64,000 bases of DNA, taken from assembly GCA_037074765.1 (NCBI GenBank), contig JBAMDO010000577.1, positions 434,001 through 498,000 on the forward strand. The letters run 5' to 3'. This document shows positions 22,967 to 36,100 of this stretch, piece by piece. This stretch comes from Mansonella perstans (lineage: Eukaryota; Nematoda; Chromadorea; Rhabditida; Onchocercidae). Every line of letters begins with the position of its first letter. Position 1 is the first letter of the stretch. The notes beneath the pieces are model-generated. The model had not been told where the DNA came from. It did not search any database and was given only the letters and a program-made list of their open reading frames with translations. A program made the translations under genes and the position numbers.

Positions 22967-24438
22967 CTGATTCGATCAATAAACTTGTTTTCATATGAGT
23001 TTAGTTGCATTCTTTCAAGTATTAGATTATCCAGTTATTTCATGAGAAAATTAAGCGGTCGGATGTTGCTAATTAATTCTATTCTAAGATTTGAGAGTTT
23101 CCTGAGATTCTCCATATTTTAGGAGGGTTATCTTCATTCATCTATTAGTAAAAATCTCGGCAAATCATAACAAACAGCTAATCTCGTCATCACGCTGGTG
23201 ATGTTTTTATTTTAGAATGCTGAACAAAATTCATTCTTTTTGTGTCTATTACAAGTCTCAAATGTTTTTGTATATTAATTTATTCCCTAACTATCGACTT
23301 GCTTTATCCAAAACTATCATTTGCCACATAAAAAAAACAATGCAAACTGAAATCTTCTAATCAAGTTTCAAAACATATTATATGAAGGATCAACAAAGTA
23401 GCTAAATGATTAGACATGTCACAAAAACAACAACGCGTTGCTGCATTTTCATTTCTGGCTGAAAGCATCATTCAAGAAATCAACAGAAACATGGAAACAT
23501 ATACACTCATCCATGCAGAGATATGAAAGCTTTTAGATTGAAGGATTAAAATACAAAAACTGTTGCAATGTGCATTGGAACATTATTCAATTAAATAAAA
23601 TTTCCAATACAGTAAAAAATTTAATATAATGGCCATAAATTTATCAAATACCGAATATCGTAATGAAAGAAAGGCTTACCATGTATTATTATTATATTGC
23701 TATCATCACTGCCATATTTGATCAATAATTGTTACGAAAAACTTTTCATTAAGATTTTAAAACAGCATAAGGTTGTGCTTGGATTTTCCATGGTGGAAGA
23801 ATGAAGCAAATTGATATCTAAAGTTACATCGTTCAAAAATTTTAAGGAAATAATTTGTTACCGGGAAACCTTTAATATATTGACGAATGTTCGAGTTACC
23901 TAAGAAGACATTAATACGATGAAAAACTTACTTCACCTTGGTTGGTGTCAAATGTACGATATTGACCTAATCAACAGGATTTCTTAAAACATAATGAATA
24001 TCACCAAAACAATAAAATTAACCAGTGAATAAAGAGGATGGAAAAATGTATTATATCAAGAAAAACGCATATATAAATGAAATAACTCTAATGCTCACCG
24101 AGACCTAAAAGAAACAGGACATACAAGTTGTTGCTACCCAAATAAAATCCGGGTAGGTTTAAATAACTGTGTTCGCTATAAGATCTAAGCTAAAGTAGGA
24201 ATGTATTAGTAAGTGACTTCATGACCGGAACATTTCATGAGCAATTTTTCTACTACATATTTTTCTGTTAATAATTTTTCTTATGACCAGATAACTTAGT
24301 CATACTTGTCAATTTAACAGTAGTCTTTCTTGAAAATTCCGCTGAAGTAAAAAATGTTTTAAAACAATTATAAATTCTAATCCTCACAGATGGAACCAAG
24401 CAATTCGTCAATGCTATTTCTGAATAAATGATTCCTAG
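22967..24438. other. Intergenic region with a possible upstream exon
   Basis: No secure gene. An open frame at 23416-23526 (ATG, 36 residues, MSQKQQRVAAFSFLAESIIQ and onward) reads like protein but has no clear donor. It might be a 5' exon of the gene that follows. The rest is AT-rich. Confidence 0.35.
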
Positions 24439-25698
24439 GAAAAAGGCCTAAATTTCCTGCTGATCAGGAAAACCCCAGCTGCTAACTTCAAAAGGTTACA
24501 AGAAAAACGAGATTCGATAGAGAGGATTTTTACTGCACCTTATGGAAGGAAGTCTGCAACACAATACACACTACTTAAAAAGCATCATAGCGATATAAAG
24601 GAAAATTTATCAAGACTAGTAAAAATAACCAAAAAATACATCTCTGTTTATCAGAATCTTCTTTTTGAGATGCTAAAAAAAATTTCCGAAATACTAAAAA
24701 TAAACTCTATTGAGGAAGACCGGAAAGTTTTTAACGAATATATGAAAAAGAAATTGTCGAAAATGTTTACTTATACATGAACACTATCCAGGACGCTAAA
24801 ATTAAATTAAACTCCTAAGTTGCGCCTGAAAATTGCACAATTTATTACTCGCCTTTGGTAAATTCGTTACAATTCTTCTTTTTTTTAAGCACTTGCTAAT
24901 TCCAGCTTTGCAGAATTTAAAAAAAAAAGAAAAAAAAACAGCTAATTCCAGCCTTACAAATAAAAATGAAGTAAAATGAAATTATCTGTTGAAATGAAAG
25001 AAATGCGAGTAAAAAATAAAACTAAAAACCGACTATGTATTACCAACTATAAGCGAGCAATACTGAAAAAGGAAAGCTTTGCGACAAATGACAGGATCTC
25101 CATAAGTTCAATTATGACAAAATTATACTTTATGAATACATAATAGAGGTATAGCAGTCAGATTCTAGCCCAAAAAATATGAAGAGTGTCTCACTCTTTT
25201 CTACTTAGCATGAAAAAAAAAGAAAAAAAATTGACTTTAAATGACTTAAAGAGTTCAATTGAGCCTAGCCCAAAAAAGTGGACCGATGTCCTGAATGATA
25301 AAGAACTATTCTATCTTGCATTAGCGATTCATGAAAGAGAAACTAAGAAACTTCAATACACATCAACAAAATTGACTGATAATAAGAAACTTTTAAAAGA
25401 TTCTGTCTTTAATTTTCCATCACAAACGACAAAATCACCAATTTTAGAAAAAGGAAATCAATCCCCGAAATTGTTGCAGTTTCAAATTACGTAAAAGGCA
25501 CACCCTGGTGAATAAAACAACTTTTCACACTTTCTCAACAACCCCAGTCCCCAGCATATTCATCAGTACGAATTTGGAGCTGGCGATGGAGTGGAAAAAT
25601 TTGTCGATGATGGTGAAACGGAATTTACTGATGCAACACTTCCCTTTATCTCGGTTGGCAGAGTGGTGGAATTCATAATCGTTGTCATATTGTTATAA
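24439..25698 (+). CDS. Unidentified helical protein with a hydrophobic C-terminus
   Basis: Three in-frame exons: 24439-24769, 25209-25490, 25548-25698. The first follows an acceptor (ATTCCTAG) and stays open for 113 codons, unlikely by chance at this base composition. It is Lys/Glu-rich and helical (NLSRLVKITKKYISVYQNLL). The second follows a strong acceptor (CTCTTTTCTACTTAG) and includes KKWTDVLNDKELFYLALAIH. The third is acidic (GDGVEKFVDDGETEFTD) and ends in a hydrophobic VVEFIIVVILL tail, perhaps a tail anchor. A shorter model starts at the ATG at 25210, just after that acceptor, giving 143 residues. The upstream end is unresolved. Family unknown; a coiled-coil or BAR-like fold is only a guess. 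It converges on the minus-strand ZCCHC gene 265 bp away. Confidence 0.45.
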
Positions 25699-25963
25699 TC
25701 AATCCTATATTCACCTGCAATTTTGTTCCAACTTGATTAGTTTGAGCTAATTAATTTACAATTTATTTCAAAAACTAAATAAGATGAAGCATATAACGTA
25801 TATAAAATATGTATATCTGGCGCAATACACAACAGAAGTCAAGTTTATGGAATTAGACTGTTATACAATAAAAACTATTATCAGTGTAGATAATCCAAAA
25901 AATACGCATCTCAAGATCTCGGTTATTTTACTAATAAATTCTTATCATGCTCGTTTAATCATT

Positions 25964-28900
25964 TTAACTAAAAATCAATGCCAATTTTGGAAACTTACCA
26001 CTTGCGATAATTTGCAGCATTGTTGGCTGGGTACAATACGCAAATGGATGACGTCCAGCACAATTGCAGCATGATAATCCATTGGGATTTGGAGGTAGTG
26101 AAAGAAGCGATGGATAAACTGGGACATTGGCAGCAGCTGCTAATAGAGACAACGGCCGTGCCAATGATAATATTGGACCACGAGGTGGAGGAGGTACATT
26201 TGTCATTGAAAATGGTGGACAGGCTACATTAGTGCAACCTGTCACACCAGCAGTTGTTACAGGTAAAAATGTGACGGATAATGATGGGTGACACATACGT
26301 GCTTCGGGTAAGGGTGGATTGGGCGGCGAAGGCGAAGGAGTGTTACTGCTCGTTGGAGCCTTCTGAAAATAGGAAAAATGATTTTGAAATAACAATTAAA
26401 AATATGATAAGGCGTGTAGAATGTAGGATTTCCATGTTAGGGAAAATGTTCGTTGAAAAAATGAAGAACAGAGACGTATTGAACTTCTGTAGAAAGCTTG
26501 TATTGATTAATTCTTCTTCATGAAATCTGATAGATAAAGGATAGTATAAGCTTGCTCTAGTCCTTCAATTGGGTTACATTCATGTATAATTCTACAGCAA
26601 TCTTACGAATTCATTCTATTTTTTTATAAAGATATCTTCCTGTTTAAAAAATTGAATAAAATAGATGATCTTACTTTCAAATCAATAAGAGAAGGCAAAG
26701 AACGCGATATTAATGACTGAGGAGTCGATGAAAGTGAACAGCTTTCTAATCGGGATGGATAAAAGAAATCACGCACTACTGGACAAACCAAGACACGAGC
26801 TGGAAGATCGGGTAATGCACTGCAATAAATTCTGAATCAATAAATTCATTAGAATCGTTCTGCAGTGAGTACAACAAACAATGACCAACTGTACTATTAT
26901 AGCAAATCTGCTACAGGTATTTCATGAGTTTTGGAGAAAATTTTATCGAATTAATTTCTCAACAAATTTCAAAAGTTCTATAAATTTCATTTTTGAAGTA
27001 AACTGTGAAAAAAAAACCAATAAATTACCGAATGTAGCCCAAAATAGAACTAGGTTGCGAACGATTAAGATATGGGAGAACACGAGGATTCCCGGTTTGA
27101 GCTCCTGCTTCACTGGGAAAACTATCCAATAGACGATTGTGCAAATCAGCGATTTGATCAGCCGTCCTAACAATATAAGATGTTTTCATATCACTCCATT
27201 CGATCTGAAAAGACATATACTTACAATTATTTAAGTGCGCTGAGGTCTTTATGATCATTCGAAACATAATAATATTAAAAAAAAATGCTCAAAAAAATGC
27301 ACCGCTATTGAAAATATATTCGGAGAAGAATCGTCATTCATCAGCTCTACGTCCAAACGAGATATAACAACCGGTACATCGTCATTTTCAGATGTGGAAG
27401 CTTCGCAATTCTACAAAATGGATACAGATATAATATTTGGTAACTGATCGTACATTATGATCAGAATGACGATAAGATATAATGGTTTATAAACCTAAGA
27501 AGAAATATGCCTAAGAGGAAATTTTGTGAAATATATAAAACAATTTCAAAGTTATGTAAAAGAGAGAAAAAAAAGAAACTAACTACAGTGTAAACACAGA
27601 CATAAAACTAATATCTTAACATCATTCGACAATTAAGTAACAGCATACTCAAATATTCATCTCAAATGCTGGTTATACTTAAAAAAAAAATACTATTGAT
27701 CAAAGTAAACTACCTGTTTTTCAATCGGAGCAGCTGGTTGAGGGGACAATGTCCCCAAGTATGTTCGAATATTTTCAAGCTTGATTTTTTGCTCCACAGA
27801 AAAAGCTGCATGGTGTAAAGCCGCGGATACTACCATAAGCAACTGCAAATAAACAATTCCATGTCAAAATTAATGAATGAAGAAATATAACACGATTTAC
27901 ACCTCTTTCTGATGGTTGCCACATTGCTGTTCAAAAATTAAGATATGTAAAAAAAAACTAGCAAATGAACCAATTTTTTTTTCTTGAATTTAGGGAACTA
28001 ATTTGTAAAGCTTTCTGAAGAAACAGTATCTAACCGAATCCAACATCTCCTCGTTTTCATGAGGCGATTTGCTAGTAGGCGCAGTAACAAGTTCATCATA
28101 TAGTCGCTCTATTAATCTAAAGAATATGAATTGTTCGATTTGATGAGTAATTTATTTGTTCAGAAATATTAAATGAAAGTATAGACATCTGTTCCAGGGA
28201 AATTAAAAAACTGACTGATGAAAAATTAAAATTTTTAGAACGGTTAAAAAAATATACCGCATATAAGCAGTAGCTGCTGGACGGTTTGTAGAATGCAAAA
28301 GACACAACACCGGGAAAGCGAATTCCAAAAGCCGAGTGCATGATGCTGATTCTACGAAATTTTGTAAAAAACAAACATCATTGTAGCGCAATTCATAATG
28401 CCGAAGATACAATGATTTTGAACGCACGGCTGTTTCTACGCATGATCCTATGTATCTGTCAATAAAAAGATATAATTCATTTAAAGAGAAAAGAAGAACG
28501 ATTAAAAATAAAAACAAATAAACAAAAGGTAAATGAAAATAAACTATAAAAAATTAAAGGTCAATCCAAAAAAAGCGTAAACAAATTAAAAGTTACTCCA
28601 AAGTTAATTTAACATTTATCCTATATCTGAACAACCAAGTGACTGAAGAGAATGATTTGACTAGATCGCACATTATAAACAGACGTATTACATCAAATAA
28701 TATAAAGTCTTGATCAACCTGGTAGAAATGCAACTACGTCAAAATAAACGTGATACCAAACATTCCAACGAAGATTATCCAAAGTTCGAAATGACTCCAT
28801 TGCTATTTGGTTTGGTACCCAACACTGTCAAGTATCAAACCATTCAGTACTTAATAAAATTGATATAGCTGATTTGAAAAATAAATGAATGCTGTTTGCC

Positions 28901-30516
28901 AACCTCTGCTCATAAGCATTCAAGCATTGGATGACTTCCGCGATAGCTTCAACTCGTTGTGAACGCTTCATCTTGCATACAGCTAACAATAGATCCGAAT
29001 TCGCACCATCAACTTAGAACCAAACTTATATATATAACATGGAAATAATAAAGACATCCTTATAAAGTGATGAAAAAGACAACAAAGGCTTTTAATCTTA
29101 ACACTTGAGAATTATAATATAGACGTCAACTCTCAAGGAAAAATTTAAGGAGAAATCCCTATAAATTCCAACAGAAATAAGTTGCAAAATAACAAAACCA
29201 GAATTATTTGAGCAGATTCTGGAGAAAATAAAATTCACCTGTCTGTGTGCTTACGGAGCAACTCAACTCTTTTTCAGTCATCACTGCCACGCTTCGTCTT
29301 TCGGTACACCGCAAATCATCAGGTTCGATTTCTTGCCCTGATAAGAAGCCATCCTCATCTGGATCGCCCGAAATAATGCTACCGGCAGATACTGAACTAT
29401 TTTCTCGACTTGTACTTCTCGCAATGCAATTTCCATTCATATTTGCCTGCAATTACTAGTAAAACACTCTCTTGAAATCAAGAATCTTGCAGCACAGTGA
29501 TATAACTTAACCAGCAGCAGTCCTTAGAACAGTTGATTATTTGCCAAAGTGTCGCCCCATTAATTAATTTGTCCGACGCAATTAGTATTGCATATCAGTC
29601 TTTTGAATTGCTGTGAAAGACTTCATTGAGCCTACGATGAATCATATTTGACTATGGGTAGATCACAATGATTTTGCCAAAATTACCGCAGTATTATTAT
29701 TGACAGCACTTTTTTTGGGACTGAAATGATTACTGCACTGCTTTGATCTGCGGTGAAAAGTTGTTGTCATAGCGGAATAGTCGGAGTCCATAAGACTCCC
29801 ATTACGACATACATTGTTCTGGCCACGATACGTGCTACTATGTCCAAAACCATTGGTACCGTAATGTTGCACACCCTATCAAATTCTCTAAACATTTATT
29901 TGACAAAAATTATTAAAATTACGAGAAATTTTTAGGAAAATTCAGTGATCTTGAAAAATGTATAATAATCTCAAAAAGGCAACAGCAAATAACTTGAACA
30001 AATATAGAGTAAGATAAAATATATAAATGAACTAGACAATTTGGAAGTGTTAAATTAAGCGCAGTTTTATCATAAATTAAGCGTAGTTTTATCATAAATA
30101 TTAACAGATCATTCGATACCGTTCCATTTGTGTTGCAATATTTCTTGCTACATTTATATCACATGTGTTCTAACATATATTTCACCAAACTTCTATTTCA
30201 TTCTTTTTTTGTGATTAGTTTTTCGCAAAATATACTTTCTATTGCTGCAAACATAAATCAGTATTGTCCTGACGGAAACAAATACATTCGATAAAATCCA
30301 CAACAAAATGATTCTTTGTATTGGTATTTCAAATTATTACCAATTTCTTTTATATCTAAATAGGATAGAAATAGAATTGCAAAGTTATCTATCGATGAAT
30401 CGATGAATTCTTTTCGAATTGACAATAATGGAAATGTTGAAAGAAGCCATAAAACTTACATTTGCCTCAGCAAAATGATTCTTTGTAATGGTACTTCGCT
30501 TCTTTCTACCCACCAT
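25964..30516 (-). CDS. ZCCHC2/ZCCHC14-like protein: PX-like domain plus CCHC zinc knuckle
   Basis: Twelve exons, 5' to 3': 30516-30460, 29875-29687, 29446-29239, 29012-28904, 28455-28258, 28116-28035, 27926-27903, 27842-27714, 27410-27303, 27204-27029, 26819-26675, 26362-25964; 607 residues, all phases consistent. Residues 1-150 are polar. A helical region (about 160-290) precedes GNHQKELLMVVSAALHH, then a PX-like segment (about 340-427: VVISRLDVELM, KTSYIVRTADQIADLHNRLL). A Pro-rich stretch leads to a zinc knuckle at 573-585 (CCNCAGRHPFAYC) followed by TQPTM, as in ZCCHC2/14 (CKQPxM). ZCCHC14 works with TENT4 poly(A) polymerases; a similar RNA role here is inferred. No SAM domain seen. The ATG follows a TCTCTTGCAG acceptor. 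A 24-base exon is included because it supplies the conserved GNHQKE. A donor (AGTG|GTAAGT) near the end allows another C-terminus. Confidence 0.8.
30057..30100. repeat. Two tandem copies of a 22 bp unit
   Basis: TAAGCGCAGTTTTATCATAA and TAAGCGTAGTTTTATCATAA, each followed by AT, lie directly next to each other with one difference, in the upstream part of the ZCCHC gene region (intron 1). Confidence 0.7.
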
Positions 30517-31626
30517 TTCAACAAAATTTCTGCAAGAGAAATTCACACAAAAGTAAATTTAAGCTTTGTTTTGATTATCAATCAATTCTGAATTTATTAT
30601 AAAATGACCATTCCAAATCTATCGAATCTTTTCATGAAAACTAATTTAATACAAAAACTTAGTTCAAATTTGGGAGACTCACAGGAAATTTTCTTTGTTG
30701 CAGTTCTTCAAAACAATACTTAAGCACTGAGAACAAAAATTTCACAGCAGCCTTGTTGTGTATGTCGTGCAACACTGTGAGTCTACGGGAGATTGCTTAG
30801 AAAACAGGGTCCGAGTATAACTGGAGGCGAAAGATTTCAAATTTAGGATTATACGTGATTACTGGCAATACTGCCTTACTTGTACTAGTATTTATAAGTC
30901 TGTACGGTTCGAAATAAGTTTCACACTACTTTTCATTTCTAAATTGGTACTTTTTTTCAATTTCCAATACTCTGAAACGTATGCCATAGGGCATAATCTC
31001 AAAATATATTGATGATAAAACGTGATAACCATTGTGATCATCAGCCGAAAGAGATATAAGACCGATTAGTCGATGAAACGATAAGAAAAAGTAGGATAAT
31101 TTTGGATGCATGAAATTTTATTCAACAGAAATGAGATCATACTGAAAAAATATCATCCAAGATAACAATATTTCAAAATTAAATTAAAAACTTGTAAATT
31201 TTTCAAGAATACAATTAAAAGTTACAAAATTTATAGTGAAAGTAGCCTTCTTCCAAAAACTTTTGATATTTCCAAATATATTTATCAATATATATTCAAA
31301 TTGATTTGACCATGTATATAAATGACCTATAAAATCCTGAAATATTTTTAGTTTTTTTTTTGTCTATGACAAACAATATTATCAATAAAATAATGTAAAT
31401 TTAATAAGTTTTAGCAAATATTACCTGACTTCTTTTTTAATCTCTGTTATCACATTACTTTGTTATCTATGTTATCACAATACTTTGACCTCAAGCACTT
31501 TATGTATACTATTTATGATGGAAATTAGTGTATGATAAAGAATACTTTGTTGAGAGCAGAGATAAAAAGAAGGAATAAAAAGACTGTCGATTTGATAAAT
31601 GTGCAGCTTACCAAGAAATCAAAGTA
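30517..31626. other. Spacer between the ZCCHC-like gene and DHFR
   Basis: No coding exon supported on either strand. It must hold the promoter of the minus-strand ZCCHC-like gene and the 3' end of DHFR. A short duplicated stretch (TGTTATCACATTACTTTG and TGTTATCACAATACTTTG) lies at about 31447-31490. Confidence 0.45.
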
Positions 31627-32657
31627 TTAAACGAGTGCATCTGTTTTAACAGTATATATTTCATAGTGATATTTAATACCATTCTCCTCCTTCACTTCTT
31701 CCGGTTCCGTACTTTTTATGAAACGATCATAGGCCACTTCAGGAAAGAAGACATCTGCCAAAAAATCACCTTTCACACGGGTAATGTACAACTACAAAAT
31801 TCCTATCTTTATAAGGAATATTATAATTAATTAAAACATGAAAATATTAGTTTAAAGTTCACAGCAAAGAATATTTCAAAAATTAAATTTTGAACACTGT
31901 GCAACAAAAAAAAAGTTGCCTGATGCAGAAGTGGTGATTTAAGCCCTAATTCATAAATTTCTCGACCACCAATGTTCCATATTGTCTCGATTGTGTCCAT
32001 ATTTTGCAGTAAATTGATGGCATCTTCAAAATTTCGAGCCACTACTACATTCTCGTCTATAACTTCTTCCATCTGCAAAAGTATTGGTGAAAAAAGAATT
32101 GCTAACTTCATGTAATTATTTATTAGAATTGATCTTACTAAAGGTCAAGTACAGTTAAGCAATTCTTACTGAAAATTCCACATAACTTATCCATAAAAAG
32201 TTTTTATATAAATGCAGTGATCTTATTATATAGAAATGATTAAATGATAATATGCAGCAAATTCTAGCATTTTTCAATAGTTGGTAAAAGTCATTGAAAG
32301 GGTCATATCAATCAAACTTTTGAAATCAATCAAATTTTTTAAACTTTTCCTTGTCACTTTATATTGTTTACGTCAATTTCATAAAAGGATAATAAAAAAG
32401 GAGAAAAAAATGCGCACCTTCCTACTGAGTACGACATTGAAACGATTCTTTAATGGCCTAAATTTAGTTGGTATACTTTCCCAGACCTTTCGACCCATTA
32501 TTACGGCATTCTTCTTTTGGCTGTCCATTGTTGCAGTGGTCAGCCTGGCAAATCGAGCCATCTCTGAGCGTAGATGCCATGGCAAACCACCATTTCGTCC
32601 GATTCCTCCACAGTCATCTACGGCAGCAATTAGATTCATACGGATATTACTGGTCAT
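31627..32657 (-). CDS. dhfr-1: Dihydrofolate reductase
   Basis: Three exons: 32657-32418, 32072-31920, 31791-31627; 185 residues, normal for animal DHFR. It reduces dihydrofolate to tetrahydrofolate with NADPH for thymidylate and purine synthesis. Visible motifs: [20 protein letters not shown] with WHL (Met20-loop region), [10 protein letters not shown], the NRFNVVLSR strand, [11 protein letters not shown] (NADPH-binding GG), LYITRV and the C-terminal YEIYTV. An alternative start 18 bases downstream (MNLIAAV) would give 179 residues. The intron after CTGCATCAG begins GC, not GT (CAG|GCAACT), and ends TAG. Frame and homology (HQ joined to LYITRV) leave no better join. The gene is head-to-head with THADA. 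Confidence 0.95.
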
Positions 32658-33175
32658 TGTCGTTGGATAAAGTTGGATAAAGTTGAACTTTCCTAGGAAA
32701 TGAATGATTGAGACGGGAATGAAAGATTTTGCAAAGTGTAGAAGTTAAAATAATAACCTATACATAATATACATTAGCAAAGTTATTTTATCTATATCAT
32801 TCAAGTAATTGTTAAGTTATTCAACCATCTAAGCCTAACCAAATGACCAAATGTCGAAGTTCAGGGAAACTTCTTCTGCGAGAATCTAAGAGATTTACCA
32901 ATTATTAGGTAATAAACTTTCAGAAAACAAGTAGCTATTTCTTTTTCTCCATTTCCAAAACAGTCGAATAGGTCAACTATCCGGCAGAAATCAATCAAAT
33001 CATTTTGCTGTCAGTATGTCAGTAAAGGTCACGTGCGATAGGGATTGGTGGTGTTGGAGGTGAAATGAAGCAGACACGTTAAGGTCGTTGTAGATAGGAC
33101 TTGATATGGACGGTGCGATTTACATTGTTACGACTAAATAGGCTTATGATAGATGATGACTTGACTTTGTATAGG
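32658..33175. promoter_or_regulatory. Shared upstream region of DHFR (minus) and THADA (plus)
   Basis: 518 bp separate the two start codons, which point away from each other, so both promoters must lie here or in 5' introns. An acceptor-like TTGTATAG ends one base before the THADA ATG. I saw no convincing E2F site, although E2F sites are classic in vertebrate DHFR promoters. Confidence 0.4.
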
Positions 33176-36100
33176 ATGACCATTGGAAATGAAAGGTCAA
33201 GATGTCACGACTTGAATACATGGTCAACTTCGTGTTTTGCTTTTCTTTTCCGGAAACCAGCTGAAGAATGGTTTCGAACATGTTGCACTGAACATGAATG
33301 CTTCCTGGTGGACGCATGCATTCCGGCAATATTGCTTTCTTCTCAGAGGTAATTTTAATCGTAGAAGTTAAATGAAGTATCCGGTTCAAGGTATCCGGTT
33401 ACTGGTTCAATAATAACACGGTAATAACAGTATTAGCAGCAGTATGTAAAGTACGTAGTAAAGGAAACCGTTGAAGTAATAGTATTCGTACTAGTAAGAG
33501 TTAAGACTTAAACACTTGAGGATCAATTAACCGAACACGCTAATAAATTGACCTTTTCAGGCATTCCAGTAATGCAGGAGCAATGTTAGATATATCAAAG
33601 GCATTGGCAAGATTGATGATCATATTGAAGTAAATTTAGCATTTAAAATGTTTAATTTTGGAAATGTTCATGAAACTTAGTTGAATAACTATTTCTGAAA
33701 AAGCTTAGTTAAATAGTAAAGATAAAACTCGTATATGTTTCAGAGAAGAAGAATGGAAATTGAAAGAATGCGAGGAAGATAAACTGTTTGATTTTGTCTG
33801 CAGATTCTGGGATTATGTTTCGGAGGCAGTATGCCATGACTGTGTTAGCATTTTTGAATCGCTACTGCAATTGCATCTTACAAGATGCGTATCAAATGGT
33901 CTTTGTTCTTCATGGGTTAAAAATGTTGGAAAATTCCTGAATGATTCACCATCAGTTTGTCGTGGTCGTTATCGATGTATCGTATGTTTTTTTGAGGAAT
34001 TATTTTGTCAAGATCTTTTATAGCATCAATCTACACGCTGCATCGTCTATACATTCTCTGAAAAATATTTTATTCTAGAATTTTTATTTGGTCAGAAATT
34101 TTGTCATTTTTTATTAAATAAATGAAGCAAACATGGCTATAACAGAATTCTTCTTTCATTATTACTTCTCTTAATGTCTTTCAGCTGGCATATAATAAAA
34201 TAGTAGCATCATTTTCGGAAGGTCTCACGGATAACTTCTGTAATGAATTATACACTTCATTATCGAACCCAACTCTAGTTGCTGTGGTAAGCAAGCAGCT
34301 TTCAAAACCTTGTAGATTTTAAGTTTCAAATGCGTTTGTTCTTTACTCTGTTACCTAATTACTATTTGCTTCCTGTATAAAGAACTCTGCTATAAAAAAG
34401 TAATATGTATAATGTGCAAATATTTTAGATGGCACGTTTTTTACTTCTATATATGTAGTTCTGTGGTTCCTTCTACTTTATACAATTCATATTTCAGGTC
34501 AGCGAGCTCATTGCCTTTGATATTGTCAGAAATTTCGATAATTCTGATCGACTTCAGCTGCACAGGAATTTATTGCATGCATCACTTCAGTCACCAATAA
34601 AAGCAATTCGCAGTGCTGTTCAGAAACGGTTGTTGCCCGAATTTTCAAAAAATTCTCTGATTTTAAACTGGATAGTTGAAGAATTGAAAAGATTTCAGGC
34701 AGGTTTGTCTATATGATCTACTCCATTTCACTGACTTATTTTCAGATGTATTTCAGTATAGGTTTCAAGTAAAGATGATATAATTGTAATTGCTTTAATA
34801 CCAACAAGTTGCAGTTAAAAACTGAGGTGTTGGAAATTTACAGTAAATTATTCCAAATAAATTTTGGGAGTAGATATCTAAATATTGCAGACAGTGTACA
34901 TGATAAAGTTAGCCTCGAAGCATCACTATATATTGCTAAATTTTGTCTTTTCAACCAAAAAAAGAATGGAAATCTTTTGGAATGGACTTCATTCATTGAT
35001 GAAAGTGTGGTAATTTCTGCGCTGTTAAATGCCAGCACACAGGTGAAGAACACAAATTTTCAGTTACTTCGTGAATGTCAAAATAGTTCGGAATACAAAC
35101 ATGAAATATGAAATGTAGCTTAACGCTTCAAATTTCTTCATCAAGCGAAAATCAACATTGATGGTGAAGGCTGATAGGAATTATGCAGTTATTGTCGGTT
35201 GACTCTTTTTAATGTTGTTTAGCGTTTAGATTCGTTTGATGGCGTGGAGTTTGATTTGTGACCATCCCAAATTGACAGCATCAATTTCTAGCCGCCAGCT
35301 ATTGCTATGTAAATGCTTTTTGGCAACGAATATGGCCGAACAGTCACCTGCTATGAGACTGACAATATTGTCGAATTTGAAAAAGGTAAACGCTTACTAT
35401 CATAAACTTTATTATCATGTCCTAATTACTTTATTCTCATTTCATAACTACATTATTTTCACTCTTCATCGGACACATCTATCTTGAGATATTTAAAAAT
35501 CACAGTCGTTGACATCTGTTTGACCTCCTCAGTATTCTCTACTGTTTTTGATCGATTAAATTATGAAGTGCTGGATTCTACAGTCCTGAAGGATTCAGGA
35601 AAATATTCAATGAAGATAGTTCTTGTTGATCGTAAAAAAGTATTAATGAAGTTTGTTATCACTTCAAATTTTAAAAAAAGCATAAAAAGCGGTATTGAAT
35701 TAGGGCTATGTTTCGTAAAAAGCATTTTCCGGTCCTGTTCTCTGTATCTTTTATTGCAGTCAGTTCTTATTCACAGATAACTTCATTAGCTTCACATAAT
35801 AGAGAATTTTATTTCGTTTGTGACATTTTAATGTTTTAATTCAACTTTCTATCAATTTCAACACTTGGCGGTTTTGTTCAGATATTAATTCGGATTCGTG
35901 AAAGTGGTCAAAATATTTTGAAAAGTGGCGATGATGAAGACGAGTTAAAGTCATATGTGGATTTTATCTGCTGGTTGCGTGATTTCTGCTTTCAAAATTT
36001 AGTACAGCATGCAAACTTCAGCAGACGCATAATGGCCCTTCAAATGCTAGAATATCTGTTTCTAGAGAATTACTTAGTTAACGATAACAAAGGTATTTAT

